Notes: generated by a model not told the origin, from the sequence alone. DNA of 64,000 bases from Calliopum simillimum (GCA_951812925.1 OX638369.1:60464228-60528227); one strand, 5' to 3'. Shown: positions 12,652-23,846, counted from the first letter of the stretch. Numbers and translations: made by a program.

Positions 12652-14139
12652 TTAACCCATTTCCCGCCAGTGATGCCATACGGCACGGTTAAAACGCATT
12701 ACCCGAATGTACACCAAAATCATTTTGTAACTTTTTCGCGCAGGCTTGTTGTTTTTTATGTGCGAAGAAATGTTTGATCTATCATTTGATGCATTCCACG
12801 CGTAAATATTTCATCAACTTATCAAGCGTGAGCGGAGAGGAAGTGATCATTGAAAAATTATTCGAAAAAAATCGATTATGGCATCGAGACGTCGGCGAGT
12901 TGCAAAAAATTATTTATTTGTATTTCGATTTTGAAAAAAGTAATTATGCCAAATTGAAGAGTAATGCAGTAGTTTTGTAAGCGCATTTATAATTTTCCAT
13001 AAGTTGTTTCTTACTAAGTGATAACCTTAATAGATTTTAAGTGTGCCATATGGCATCACTGGCGGGAACCGCTTATGAAAAGTTACCTCTAAACTAATTT
13101 CCATTTATTTCAATAATTCAATTCATAAATAAATTATATGGGGAAAATATCTACCTGGGGGGGTTTGAACACCAAAAACCCACCCCGTGTGAATGGGCCT
13201 GGGTGTCATATGAATTTTTCGAGCGCTTTTTTTTTTTAAGAATATGTGCTGTAAATGATTGTGGATGCATCTAACTATTGGGATTATGCTTATCTTTGGT
13301 TACAATGTTTGTAGTTAATCGTAAAGATTATTGGATCATAAAAGGCATGATTTCTGCTGGCATGTCTCGAAATAGTTTCAATCAAATAAGCCGTTTTATT
13401 CACTTTACACTGAAAACACACATTGATCCCTTTCACCCTGAGCATCATTTGATGAGTCCATGACACCGTATTTCGGACTGCTCTCCTGCAAACAGTTTAT
13501 TCGAACCAAATTTCTACGATTTAGATACATTGCATGGTGTCTGAACACTCTTGGAGGGTATTTGGTGTCCTTTGGTATTTACCGAGGAAAGTATTGTTTT
13601 ATTCACTTTGTGGCGCCTCTATTACAAATGATTAACGCCCTTCCTGACGACGTTCGTGCCCTCCTATTCCACTTTTACTTCGATAATTTATTAACTGGAA
13701 TCCCAATTTTAAATTATTTGCAAAGCCTAGGCTACAATGTAACGGGAACCATAAGAGAAAATTGCTTTCCACGCAACTGTAAATATAGACCGTGCAAAAA
13801 CCAATTCTGAAACAGGTGCATAAGATGCAATGTAGATTTATGCGTTAGATGTTTCGTCAAATATCACACTACAGCGGATTAGTATGCTAACTTAGCATTT
13901 TTATTCAAAAAATATGTATGCATACATGAAAAAAATAGAGTTTTAAATAAAACTCAAAGTAAATATTTTGCTACGAGGTTCCCGCCAGTGATGTCATATG
14001 GCATCAGGGCACCATGGGAAGATGGGGCGTGGTCGCTGAAAAAGCTAACCGGATTTGAACTCAGGAACCTTCTTTTACCCCCCAAACAAAAATTCAACAT
14101 CAAATTCAAAAAAATAAGTGCTGGCGGGGAATGGGTTAA
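12652..14139 (+). mobile_element. Decayed piggyBac-like element flanked by TTAA
   Basis: TTAA at 12652-12655 is followed by CCCATTTCCCGCCAG. The right end reads CTGGCGGGGAATGGG followed by TTAA at 14136-14139. These are inverted termini with the TTAA target typical of piggyBac. Subterminal copies of CCGCCAGTGATG(C/T)CATA occur near the left end, inverted at 13042-13068, and again forward at 13980-14003. So the element holds an inner unit (12652-13068) bounded by its own inverted pair. The transposase inside is broken. Confidence 0.82.
13150..13882 (+). pseudogene. piggyBac-family transposase remnant
   Basis: Two overlapping frames carry DDE_Tnp_1_7 signatures. The first (13278-13463) has KDYWIIKGMISAGMSRNSFN and RFIHFTL, the family's MSRNRF block. 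The second (13460-13810) has a PYFG..KQFIRTKFLRFRY block, then YFDNLLTGIPIL with a catalytic-type Asp and TGTIREN. A stop at 13808 separates this from an in-frame tail reading CIRCNVDLCVRCFVKYH, the Cys/His C-terminal finger of piggyBac transposases, ending at TAG 13880-13882. There is one frameshift near 13462 and one nonsense codon, and most of the N-terminal third is not recognisable. A possible in-frame scrap from about 13141 (YLGGFEHQ) is weaker. It cannot encode an active enzyme. Confidence 0.85.
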
Positions 14140-15830
14140 GGAACGGATTAAAAACACGGCTAAGTGACATATGTTTGGTCTTTCGCCACAAAGACACATC
14201 AGACTATTTTTGTATAATTATATTTATTTCACTAAATTAATTATAATTGAAGATTGCAAGTTGAAAAACTTTTGTGTTTTTGGCCTGGGCGTTAGTTGAA
14301 CCGAGGACCTCCCGGTTTGTAGCACAACTCTCAATCGCAGTGACAGTCGTTTGACCAATGCATTGGTTGCAGAGTTGTGCTACCAACTACAAAAAAATTT
14401 TAAAATTTGATTTTTCTATCTACCTTTGGATTAGAAACTGTTAAGATTCAGCATCGACAACAACATCCAAATGACTATTTTGGTTTTGGTTTGTTGTGTT
14501 TTTTTTCAAATGCACCGTTTTTCGACATCTTTTTAAAAAATGGTAAACAAAAAATTTTAAAAACAGTTTTATTTTGTTGTTTTTTGCTCAAAAGAAAATA
14601 TATGTGCAATAAAAAGTGGGGTTATATAAAGATTTATTTAAATCGAGTTTTCGACATCGTGTTGGATATGCGTTCAAACATCATCGAAATATATGAAATA
14701 GTACTTTACAGTGTAAGCTGTCAGAAAAAGGCAATAATCTTTGTCAAGTGCTTAAATACGACAAGGCATATCAAAATTAAAAACTTTTTAATCAAATGCA
14801 CTAATTTTTAAGTACAATTTGGTAAAGCAATAACTAACACATATGAAAATATAAAATTTAAAATAAATAACTTATAGTATTTATAAGTTCTGAGTTGAGT
14901 GAACAAAATTTTAATAATCAAACATCCGATTGCGAAAACTTTGAACACATATAAAGCAATTGCACAGACTGATAAGATAACTTTTGGTAAACAAACAAAT
15001 GAAAAAATTGCTGACAAGACTAATTGACTGATAAGCTGAATAAATATGTATGTACATTTGTATGTACGAATGTACATAATAAAAGTATACAGATATTTAA
15101 AATTTCAAACAAACAAAATGTATTAAAAGTTATTAAAAAAAGAAAAAAAAATAAAAAATTTAAATGTTATGGGTGTGTAGATCCTACTTAGATGACGCTT
15201 TCACATTTCAGTCTAGAAAAAAAGAAAACAGATTTTTTTTTCAAATGTAACAAAAGCTTATGTGCAGTCGTTACTACTGCAGTGAAATGGAAAATTTAAT
15301 CTGATTCTGAACGATTTGATGTAGACACGCTGTCTTAGACAACTTTCAAAAATTTCATTTTTGCCATCGTTTATCAGCAGCAGCTCTAGGGGCAAAAAAG
15401 GCAATAGCAGACGACAATAAATGTAAGAAAATCTTATGAAAGTTTCTTAAGCAGTAGATCCTACAAAGTAAAAGTACTCGACCGCATTGACCAAAGTTTT
15501 GCTGCAGACATTGGGAGATTGCAGACACGAAAGGCGCACACACAATAGACAATTTGAGTAAAAAGTGGCAACAGAGACATATCATAATTCGCTTTAAACA
15601 ATGCAGCAGCAATTGTTGTCGTTGTTGCTTTTAGTCGACATGAACCATACGATAGAAATCTTGGTGATTCATGAGAGCAATGCGCAGGCTGCCAGACGGA
15701 CCGGATGTACAAACGGATGATGCCATAGAAACAACAATTCTTTTTGCAGACAAAACATGTGTAGCTATAAAGATATCTATTAGAAAAGGAGAACACAAAA
15801 GAAACATTTTGGGAATGCATTTTATCAAAA

Positions 15831-15865
<35 letters not shown>

Positions 15866-16226
15866 ATTAAAGCCTAATAAAACTGTGCAACAGCAAAATT
15901 CAAACTGCACTGGACAGGTCAAAAAGTCTTATAGCATTGGAAAGGCCTGAAATGATACATAGCACAATGCACTGTTTCATACTATCTAGACGTGAAAAAT
16001 TCAAAATACATTTTTTAGTATGCAGAACTGTTAAAATATGTCCATTGACCTCAATAAATAGAGTGAAGTGATTTTGGCAGGGGTATAGGGGGTACCCCGA
16101 TACGAAAAAAATTAACAAAACTCTATGCCTCTGTACATGCATCAAGCACTCTCCAAAAACTGGAGGAAATTAAACAAAGGGACGCTGCACCCCCCTCCCC
16201 CCTTACAAAAAACACCTTAATAGCTG
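14140..16226. other. AT-rich intronic DNA with an A-tract
   Basis: The stretch holds a tRNA-like/SINE-like candidate (14281-14392), TACA/TGTA repeats near 15045-15075, and a run of about 33 A at 15833-15865. The A run may be a retroposon tail on the plus strand, but the sequence before it matches nothing I know. The block 15600-15790 is less AT-rich than its surroundings. Confidence 0.35.
14281..14392 (-). repeat. Possible tRNA-derived SINE fragment
   Basis: On the minus strand there is a B-box-like CTCGGTTCAACT about 75 bases after a GTTGGTAGCACAAC phrase that loosely resembles an A box. A second inverted pair (TAGCACAACTCT/AGAGTTGTGCTA) lies within. There is no cloverleaf or A-tail I can confirm. 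Confidence 0.2.
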
Positions 16227-16576
16227 CAGTGAGTCACAGATGTATTTTGCATACAAAAAATATTCAAAAATTCGAATTAATACTCAATTTTTAGCCGTTT
16301 CATTCTAAGAAAAGTAATATTTTTTTTATAAACTTCGAGTCAATGGAACGTTAACTATGATACCACTTCATAAAAAAATTAAAATAATGCGTTCTAATCA
16401 CTTAAAAAGCAAAGAAATGATTTATTCATTTTTTTTATAAGGTCACAAAAGTATTTTGCTTTTTAGTAAAATTTTACTTTGAGATTATCAAGTAAAAGAA
16501 GCTTTTTTAATAATAACCATGGTAGCCATTATTTGAGGAGACATCATCTAAACATCTTTGCGAGGATTCTATCCTT

Positions 16577-16946
16577 TTACGACATTTTCGGTAGGTGTTT
16601 TTTCCCATTTTTCTTGCAGTACTTGTTTGAGCACATTTTTTGATAAAATATGGTATTTTTTGACCTTTCCACTAGATAAGACCAAAAAAATTCTATTGAA
16701 TTCGAAAAAGAATATTGCGGTGGTGTTTTAATCTCTTTGGTGTTGTACAGAACTGTCCCAGGATGTGTATTTAGGGTCATTGTCTTTTGAAAATAAGAAG
16801 TCATCTTGTGGTAAGCCCATTTTTGAAGTACTGGGTGCAAATTTTTTTGTAAAATGGGACTGATATTCATGTCTATCCATATTGCTACCTTTGAGTTTAA
16901 GTTTCTCCATTCCATGAGCCAAGAACAGCCCACGACACTCCATCAT
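16577..16946 (-). pseudogene. Tc1-like transposase C-terminal remnant, left arm
   Basis: The minus-strand frames give SKDNDPKYTS, equivalent to the Tc1 QQDNDPKHTS block with the second catalytic Asp. In another frame they give NSIEFFWSYLVERSKN, equivalent to NPIENLWSYLKRR with the catalytic Glu. The two halves are out of frame, so at least one frameshift separates them. Upstream, ILQKNLHPVLQKW resembles the Y..IL...L.P family block. The DNA-binding N-terminus is missing. Confidence 0.8.
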
Positions 16947-17219
16947 GTAAAATTGTTGCTTATAAGAAATAAAAGTTTAGGGTTTTATTTGCCTTATGCC
17001 AGACCATATGGCGTCTATCGATCCGATGGAAAGCAAATATTATATTATTGGATCCCATAGAAAGCAAAAATAATATTTTCGGATCCGATGGACGCCGCAT
17101 GGTCTGGCATAAAGCAAATAAAACCCTTAACTTTTATAACTTAAAAGCAATAATTTAACATGATGGAGTGTAGTGGGCTGTTCTCGGCTTATGGAATGGG
17201 GAAACTTAAACTTATCGGT

Positions 17220-17530
17220 GGCAATATGGATAGACATAAGCATCAGCCAAATTCCATAAAAAAAATTTGCACCCAGTACTTCAAAAATGGGTTAACCACA
17301 AGATGACTTCTTATTTTCAAAAGACAATGACCCTAAATACACATCCTGGGACACTTCTGTACAACACCAAAGAGATTAAAATACCACCGCAATATTCTAT
17401 TTCGAATTCAATAGAATTTTTTTGGTCTTATCTAGTGGAAAGGTCAAAAAATACCATATTTTATCAAAAAATGTGCTCAAACAAGTACTGCAAGAAAAAT
17501 GGGAAAAAACACCGACCGAAAATGTCGTAA
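17220..17530 (+). pseudogene. Tc1-like transposase C-terminal remnant, right arm
   Basis: This is the mirror copy of the left-arm remnant. It has the same NSIEFFWSYLVERSKN block and the same frameshift relative to the DNDPK block, so it was copied after the damage occurred. There is no N-terminal domain and no usable start. Confidence 0.8.
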
Positions 17531-17880
17531 AAGGATAGAATCCTCGCAAAGATGTTTAGATGATGTCTCCTCAAATAATGGCTACCATGGTTATTATTAA
17601 AAAAGCTTCTTTTACTTGATAATCTCAAAGTAAAATTTTACTAAAAAGCAAAATACTTTTGTGACCTTATAAAAAAAATGAATAAATCATATCTTTGCTT
17701 TTTAAGTGATTAGAACGCATTATTTTAATTTTTTTATGAAGTGGTATCATAGTTAACGTTCCATTGACTCGAAGTTTATAAAAAAAATATTACTTTTCTT
17801 AGAATGAAACGGCTAAAAATTGAGTATTAATTCGAATTTTTGAATATTTTTTGTATGCAAAATACATATGTGACTCACTG

Positions 17881-18264
17881 TATATACTTATATATGATGT
17901 ATATGTACGTCTTATATATTATAAAATTATCTAAGAAACTCGATTTTATACTCAAAAAATATGTGCGATTGGAATGGAATCCACCTACTGACTAAAAAAA
18001 AAATCAATTAAAAAAAAAAAAATTTTAAATCGAAAAAAAGCAAAATTTGAATTTAAAAAAAAAGTTGACGTGCTACGATTTAAAAATAAGCGATTTTTGT
18101 TATTTTATGGGTTATTTAATAAGTACCACTAAAAAAATTCTCAGTGACATGCCATCGAGGTTGGACCCGCTGTAAACGCACCGTGCACTAAAACGAAACA
18201 CTGTACATTGTCTGAAAAGTTCAGGGTCTAATAAAGCCAAAAAAAAAAACAACTTTTTTGGTTA
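17881..18264. other. AT-rich intronic DNA, nothing recognised
   Basis: A short TA-rich stretch (17881-17930) and A runs are present, with no recognised element beyond the mariner fragment that follows. Confidence 0.35.
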
Positions 18265-18437
18265 AAATCGATTTTATTCGTAAACAAAGGCTCAATCACA
18301 AGCGATACACTCATTCCAGTGCTTCTCTTACATTTTGATACCTTTGCTGTAGAATGAATTATATTTCGCCTCAAGTAGGCGTCGTTTCCGACGATCACCT
18401 ACCTCCTCATTTGAGTCAAATCTTTTTTTTCCAGTGC
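18265..18437 (-). pseudogene. Mariner transposase C-terminal fragment
   Basis: One minus-strand frame reads RFDSNEEVGDRRKRRLLEAK, then NSFYSKGIKM, a stop, EKHWNECIACD, a stop, and AFVYE. This matches the C-terminal end of irritans-type mariner transposases (FSSNEEV...YF...SFY.KGI..LE.RW.KCI...GDYVE). Two stop codons interrupt it, and the catalytic core is missing. It differs in sequence from the other mariner pieces in the window, so it is a separate lineage. Confidence 0.75.
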
Positions 18438-19216
18438 ATTTTTGCAGTCTGCGGACAGGTAAAAGAAGCTGGCATACAAATCTATAGAGAGGGGACATTG
18501 CCTTGGAAGAACAGTAAACGCAGCAGTTACTTTAAAAATAACTTTCACATGCTCAAATTTTCATGTAAAATTGTAAACATACGACCTTCTGATATTTTTA
18601 AGTTGTCAGCTATCTCACACAATTTCACTTTAAGGTTTTCTGAACTATTTTTGACTATAAGAAGAAAAAAAGTTTAAAAAAAATTGGAGATTCAAAAGCA
18701 AAATGGTGATCGGTTTTGCATGGAATATCCAATATCAAACCAAATACCAAAAAATTTCGAATACCCAGATTGTTGTTTATAGCCAACCAGAGATAGCCGT
18801 ATTTATATAACAATTAAATATCGAGGCAGGCAATAGATCTAAAAATTAATTTTTAAGAAATATTTGAAAAAAAAAAAAATGATTATTGTATTCTGACTTA
18901 TACAATAATCACCCTCATTATCAAATCATTAAAAAGAAAAAAAATATTTAATGTTGAAATGTCAAATTTTATTTGCTTGCTAACTGATAAGAGGCGTAGT
19001 TTGAAATCTTTAATTAATTTCAATGACATATAATGTTATATGGGTGACCTTATACATAATTATCTACCGATCTTTAAAGAAAAAAAAAAAAAAAACCAAA
19101 GCGCTTTTATTATGAAGAGCAAATAATTACCTATCAACACTTTTAAACATAATAAAACTTTCAATTGTTTTTTCAATTTTAACTCAATTTAATTAAAAAA
19201 TCAAAAATCGACTTAC
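18438..19216. other. bun: Intronic DNA beside the TSC-box exon
   Basis: AT-rich sequence with A runs (for example 19078-19096). It begins the intron downstream of the exon at 19217-19268. No exon encoding the rest of the TSC box was found here or anywhere to the left edge. Confidence 0.4.
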
Positions 19217-19268
19217 CATAGCTTGCTCGATCTTGTTGTCGATCGCAACTGCGCTGGTTCCAGATGCA
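19217..19268 (-). CDS. bun: bunched (TSC22 family), TSC-box start exon
   Basis: This minus-strand exon encodes ASGTSAVAIDNKIEQAM after one base of a split codon. The core AIDNKIEQAM is the invariant opening of the TSC box, the dimerisation region shared by bunched and vertebrate TSC22/GILZ. The known family continues DLVKSHL..AVREEVEVL and then a leucine zipper. A pyrimidine-rich tract ending TTATTTTCAG precedes the exon, and GTAAGT follows the ATG codon, so both splice sites are strong. The entry phase is 2 (one base, T, completes a codon) and the exit phase is 0, which fits a next exon starting with GAC or similar (Asp). That next exon is outside the window. bunched is a conserved regulator of growth and patterning in flies. 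Identity of the domain is clear; one-to-one orthology is inferred. Confidence 0.9.
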
Positions 19269-20256
19269 CTGAAAATAAAAAAAAAATAAGGAAAATAGTT
19301 TTTAATATAAAATTGTAAAAAACAGGCAGCATATTTTATAAACATGTTTTTGATCGAATTATTTGTTGCTGACCCTGAGCTAGTGAGCTCAGAGCTGCCA
19401 ACACGATAGAACAAAAAAAAAAACTCCAAGCATAACGAAAACTAAGGTCAATCAACCACGCGTTTTGTTTCCGGTCAATAATAAATAGTTTATTATAAAA
19501 TGATGTTGGTTAATTCAAAAGTTGAAAAAATCTTATAGTTTTAAGATAGTTTGCAATCAAGGAGAGAACAAAAAAATGGGTAAAAATTTGAAAATAACTG
19601 TGTGAAAGTTTTTGGAGTTATAATACACAGCAAGCGAAATCATGCTACACAAACGGAGATGTGTAGAAGATACTCTCCGGAAACCATTTTTGAGTGGAGT
19701 CCACGTGTGGAAGACGTGATGGTATAAATGTTTCCTTGAAAAGGTCATTGAAGAAGAAAATCCAAGAATCGAGAAAGTTGTGGAGAGATTGATAAAAGTC
19801 ATCATAAAGAATCGCAGGGGATAGAGATTTTCTTTTTGGCTCTGTGCCTATGCCCTACCAGTTATAGAAGAACACAAAATATAGTTATTTAATACTAAAA
19901 TTTTGAATAACAACAAACAAAAAGACCAATTTTACAGTCTAATAATACAACCATGAAGTGTAATCCGACCACAAAAAATTAAAAAAAAAAAAAAACTTCA
20001 CCAACAGTATGAAAAATTATATTTTTTTCAGAAGAAATGCCTGTCAGCACTTAATAACGTTATGAAAAATATTTCATTAATTTTCCACTGCAACATAATT
20101 GCTGTTAGCCAACAATTGCTGCGGCAACATAACAATTTTTCAATGATTAATAATTTTTCATGGATTACTTAACCGCTTCTTACTATTCAAGCAAAAAGTA
20201 AGTCACTCAGGCTAGTAAGGTATACATATAAGTATAACAGAAGAAACATATTAATA
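19269..20256. other. Intronic DNA, one unexplained moderate-complexity block
   Basis: Mostly AT-rich. The block 19557-19830 is less AT-rich and has an open minus-strand frame of 82 codons, but no domain or splice context was recognised. It may be a transposon scrap. Confidence 0.3.
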
Positions 20257-22003
20257 GGGGAGAGTCCCCCAAGGTGGATATCCCCCTAAGGTGGACACAC
20301 CTGCATTTTTTTTTTTTTTTTGCATTAGGTGGTAGCGCTGTGTGCTTCATGTGTGTATTACAGTTTGGTAATACGCAGTTTTTGGTTATGTTATGAAGTT
20401 ACTCCTCGTGGCTCTTTGTCTGCTGCAATACCCCGGTCACAGAAGTTACTCGAAAAGTTTGGACGGCGCTCGGAATAAGTTCGATTTAATAAACGAAAAC
20501 AGTGTTTTCAAAAACGTAAGTACCCTTTTAACTTAGCTTACGTACCAAACAAACATATTGTAAACAAATTTGCATGATATTGGAAGCTGATAATTTTTTT
20601 TTTTTTTTTTTGTTTTTTCCAAGTAAATTGCGTTTTTACCCTTAGGTGGACAGTTTTAAAACCCTAAGGTGGACACTTACGTTTTTCATCAAAATTTGTG
20701 CACAAATAATATTAAATTATATTTATATGAATGATAAAAGACAAATACAGTAACAGGCGTGTGACTTAAGATTGTGAGTCACACACACTGTGAGTCCAGT
20801 GCCGTAGCGACAGTCAGCGGGGCCCCGGGGCGAAAAATCTATCTATTTCTTGCTAAACGCAGCAAGCTACTGTGATTTACCCTTTTAATCCACATGTTTT
20901 TACTGAAAGTGATTTCGTTGCCGCAAAACTTCGTGGGGAAGCTGAAACCATAGAAAAAGTTAATGCAGAACACCAGCTCATTGATTTTGTGCCGAAAGGT
21001 GTAACATCCGTTTCAACTGATCAAGAAATTCCTTCATCAAAGCCTGATACTTCTACTGGAATGCCTCCTGTGAATTTATCTGAAGTATTGTCGGAAGTTG
21101 GTCCGTTGCAGAAAAATGAAGCAACGAAAAAAAGCAACCGAGGTCGAAAGCCAATGCAAAGTTGCATCCTGACATCACCAGAGAATATTGCAGCTTTGAA
21201 AGATAAGAAACGTGAGCGCGAAGAACATGGTAGCAAGTTGCCAGCACGAAAAGTGATGAAAAGTCCAGCAGAACAAACACGAAAATCTTTGAGATTTTCG
21301 GAACCATCGACTAAGCAAGATGTAGACTTTTGTATAATGTGCTTAAAAAATATGCCTTCGACGCCAACGAAATCAAATTCCATTGCGTGCAACGATACAC
21401 TTGAAATGTGTAAAAATGCGCGGCTCTGGGTACACTTGTGCTCAGTGTACCTCCGATAATGCTGATTGAGTCCTTTTTTTGTCTACTTAACGCTAGGTCT
21501 GCGCTTACTTTGTATAACGAATTTTTCTTTTTATAAGCATTCCATGTAATTTTCAATAAAAAACATCAAAGACTAAATAAAATTGTCAAAACATGAATTT
21601 TTGGGGTCTTTTTCAACTTCTGGAGTGAATTTCTCAGGTGTGTCCACCTTGGGGGACCTTTTTTCAATGTGGCCATTTTTGACTATTTTTGAAATGGGTG
21701 AAAATTTTGGTTATATTGAAGATATCAAAATTCTGTTTCATGGGTTGTTAGCTAATGAGTTAAGGTTTCAGGAAATGTATAATTGTTCAAGATATGTTAT
21801 GTTGCTTAGATTCTACCATTGTTTAAAAGATTGGTGTCCACCTTGGGGGACTCTCCCTTACATTGATGTATCAAAAATAATTGGGGTCTTACGTGACCCC
21901 ATCGGTCTCAAGGGGTTAAGGGAAATGTTTTAGGAAATGTATAATTGTTCAAGATATGTTATGTTGTTTAAAAGATTGGTGTCCACCTTGGGGGACTCTC
22001 CCC
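20257..22003 (+). mobile_element. pogo-like DNA transposon, internally deleted
   Basis: The left terminus GGGGAGAGTCCCCCAAGGTG is flanked by TA at 20255-20256. The exact inverted counterpart (CACCTTGGGGGACTCTCCCC) ends at 22003 and is followed by TA. The short word CCTAAGGTGGACA or close variants recurs at about 20284, 20641 and 20664, and inverted at 21640. The right end is duplicated: about 80 bp ending in the terminus occurs at 21770-21860 and again at 21922-22003, around 60 bp of unrelated sequence. Inside is the C-terminal portion of a pogo/CENP-B-type transposase. The 1.75-kb length with the catalytic core missing indicates an internal deletion derivative. Confidence 0.85.
20872..21475 (+). 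pseudogene. pogo-like transposase C-terminal region
   Basis: The open segment begins at IYPFNPHVFTESDFVAA, the conserved block that follows the DDE core in pogo, Tigger and jerky-like proteins (usually GI.PFNP..F...DF). A basic, Ser/Pro-rich linker follows (KKSNRGRKP, KKREREEHG), then a Cys-rich tail (DFCIMC...). Around 21400 the frame shifts. The alternative frame restores KCVKMRGSGYTCAQCTSDNAD before a stop at 21468-21470, the CxxC-type finger of these proteins. No ATG opens the segment; the first codon in frame is GTG, so this is not an initiating start. The HTH and DDE domains are absent. It is not functional as a transposase. Confidence 0.78.
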
Positions 22004-23846
22004 TAATGATAATGATAACCCAGGTTTCAAAGTTTCGCATTTTTTTCAGGTTTACTAAGTCAATCGAGAGAGAAAAAAAAAAGATTTCCTCAATTATTTG
22101 TATCGCTCTTGTGCCGCATTTAATTGTCCATTCGGTTTGTAGTTAAAGCAAAAGAAACACACTGGGCAGGAAAACAAATATCAGTGGAAAAGTTCAGGGA
22201 AAATGTACATAATTTTATTGTTTTAAATTAAAACTTCCAGCACATTAAAAATTATATAACTAAAGTAGTCATAACAATTTTTTATTTTTTTTCCTTTTGG
22301 GTTCATTTTTGCTGTGATACTTGGGCCATAACATACATACTTAGTAGAATAATAAACTTGTTTTATTTTATATATGAATGGCCTGAAATTTTTACTTTTT
22401 TATACCGCCACATTTTCGTCTACGAACAATTCGATAACCTGAATTTTTTAAGAATATAAAACCCACTCCGAAAAAAAAAAAAAAATACAAAAAAATTCTA
22501 AAGCAAATGTGAAACCTTGAACTGCTGAATAAACATTTTAATTAAAGCCTTTACGGTGGTACCAATTCCCAATTAATGCGATTTAAAAAAAATGTTAAAG
22601 TTTTCTTTTTTTTTTTATTAAACGAATCGTAATACCGCTCTAAATCGAATACCCATTATGAAAAAAAAAATAAAACATTTGAGACACATTAGTAACATAC
22701 TAAATTCAAGGACTAGAAAATATATCACAAACAGCAATTGAAATTGATTGAAAGCCATAAAGACTTGACATCAATTGGTAGAGTTTTTTGTGCGCAAAAC
22801 ACGTTTTCAGGTGAGTAGAACAAAAAACATGTGCAAATGAGACCCAAGAAAAAGAGAACGCTGTCGCGCATGCGCATTGCACTCGTATATTTGTTTATTT
22901 GTTTTCTCAGCACAATTTTAATGTTGGCTCATAAAATCTCGGTCGTTAGGCAAACGCGCAGACATAAAAATCTGCATTTATTGATTTATGCACTCACTAG
23001 GCGCCTTAAAAGTGAAGTTTATTTCGAATTTATTACTTTCATGGGAAATTAACTTTATAGCTTACAATTAGTGTGAATACTAACAATGAGAAATGCAGTC
23101 TTAAAGGTTTTTCTATTGGAATTGAAACCCATAAAAATTACCCATAAAATGACTAAGATCAATTTTTTTTCGGTCTAGGTTCTGTTAGTTTTCGGATTCT
23201 ACGTCAAATTCTAAAAAAAAAAACCTTCGGCATCATATGGCTGAGGTCTATTTCGCTCAGTTTTGTAACTCCATACAAAATGGGAGTTATGAATGAAACA
23301 TTCGAAATTAGAGCTGAAATCCAAAAAAAAGGGAGAATGAAAAGGATTTGGAACTATGTATTGAGACCATAAATATGATATATTGTTTTATTTAAAAATT
23401 TAATCCTCAGTATCTTGATTTCGAATTGGTTAAAAAATATTGTTAAGTAACAAAAAAAATTGTTTAATATTTTTTACGTCTCCCAGAAATAATACTATAG
23501 GCAATAACGCCAGAAATTGAGATTTTTCTAGCTTTATTTCCAAAAAATTTTTTGATTTTTTTTTTTTTTGTTTTTTTTTGATTTGAATCTGGCAAGCATT
23601 TTTCTCCATCAGGTCTGGGAACCGAGTTATAGCAGCTCTAAAGTGCAAAAAAACTGATTTTTCTGGTATAAGGCACTCATTCAAGCAGTAGTGAAGTTCA
23701 CTTTTACCAACGGCATAGAGTGGCTGGCTCTTATCTTCTTCTCTAAACCGTACCCGCGTATTTTTTCAATTGCATTATAGCTTTTGGAGATATCTTTCAA
23801 TGAAATAAATTAATCGCAACTAAAGGACTAAATTAAATGTGTATTA
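22004..23846. other. Intronic DNA, mostly AT-rich
   Basis: The stretch contains a GCGCATGCGC palindrome (22866-22875) inside a 200-bp block of higher complexity, an ACGCC/TTATTTCC pair related to the foldback family at about 23490-23550, and A/T runs. No exon is supported. Confidence 0.35.
22866..22875. promoter_or_regulatory. NRF-1/EWG-type palindrome GCGCATGCGC
   Basis: This is a perfect 10-bp palindrome matching the consensus bound by NRF-1, known in Drosophila as Erect wing. It sits in a locally GC-richer block (about 22830-23010) inside the inferred bun intron. It could mark an alternative promoter or enhancer, but a single site is weak evidence. Confidence 0.3.

Larger units (their letters stand above)
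16227..17880. mobile_element. Head-to-head duplicated Tc1-like remnant, 1.65-kb palindrome
   Basis: The left arm (16227 to about 17050) is repeated in reverse complement from about 17075 to 17880 with few differences. Both ends read CAGTGAGTCACA (inverted), the common CAGTG start of Tc1 elements, and the right end is followed by TA. The centre at 16980-17125 is itself palindromic around GCCAGACCATATGGCGTC and GACGCCGCATGGTCTGGC. Each arm carries the same broken C-terminal Tc1 transposase piece pointing outward. The shared damage implies that the decay preceded the inverted duplication. Confidence 0.85.

Noticed and set aside
15461..15922. 153-codon minus-strand open frame and overlapping frames near the A33 run
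   Set aside because: The frame runs through the homopolymer as a long Phe tract, and the remaining residues match nothing. The A run may be a retroposon tail, but that cannot be shown.
17881..17930. TATATA-rich promoter-like stretch
   Set aside because: It is immediately outside a transposon end, with no gene downstream. TA richness alone is not evidence.
19557..19805. 82-codon minus-strand open frame
   Set aside because: No recognisable motif on either strand. I could not match it to a transposase or a host family.
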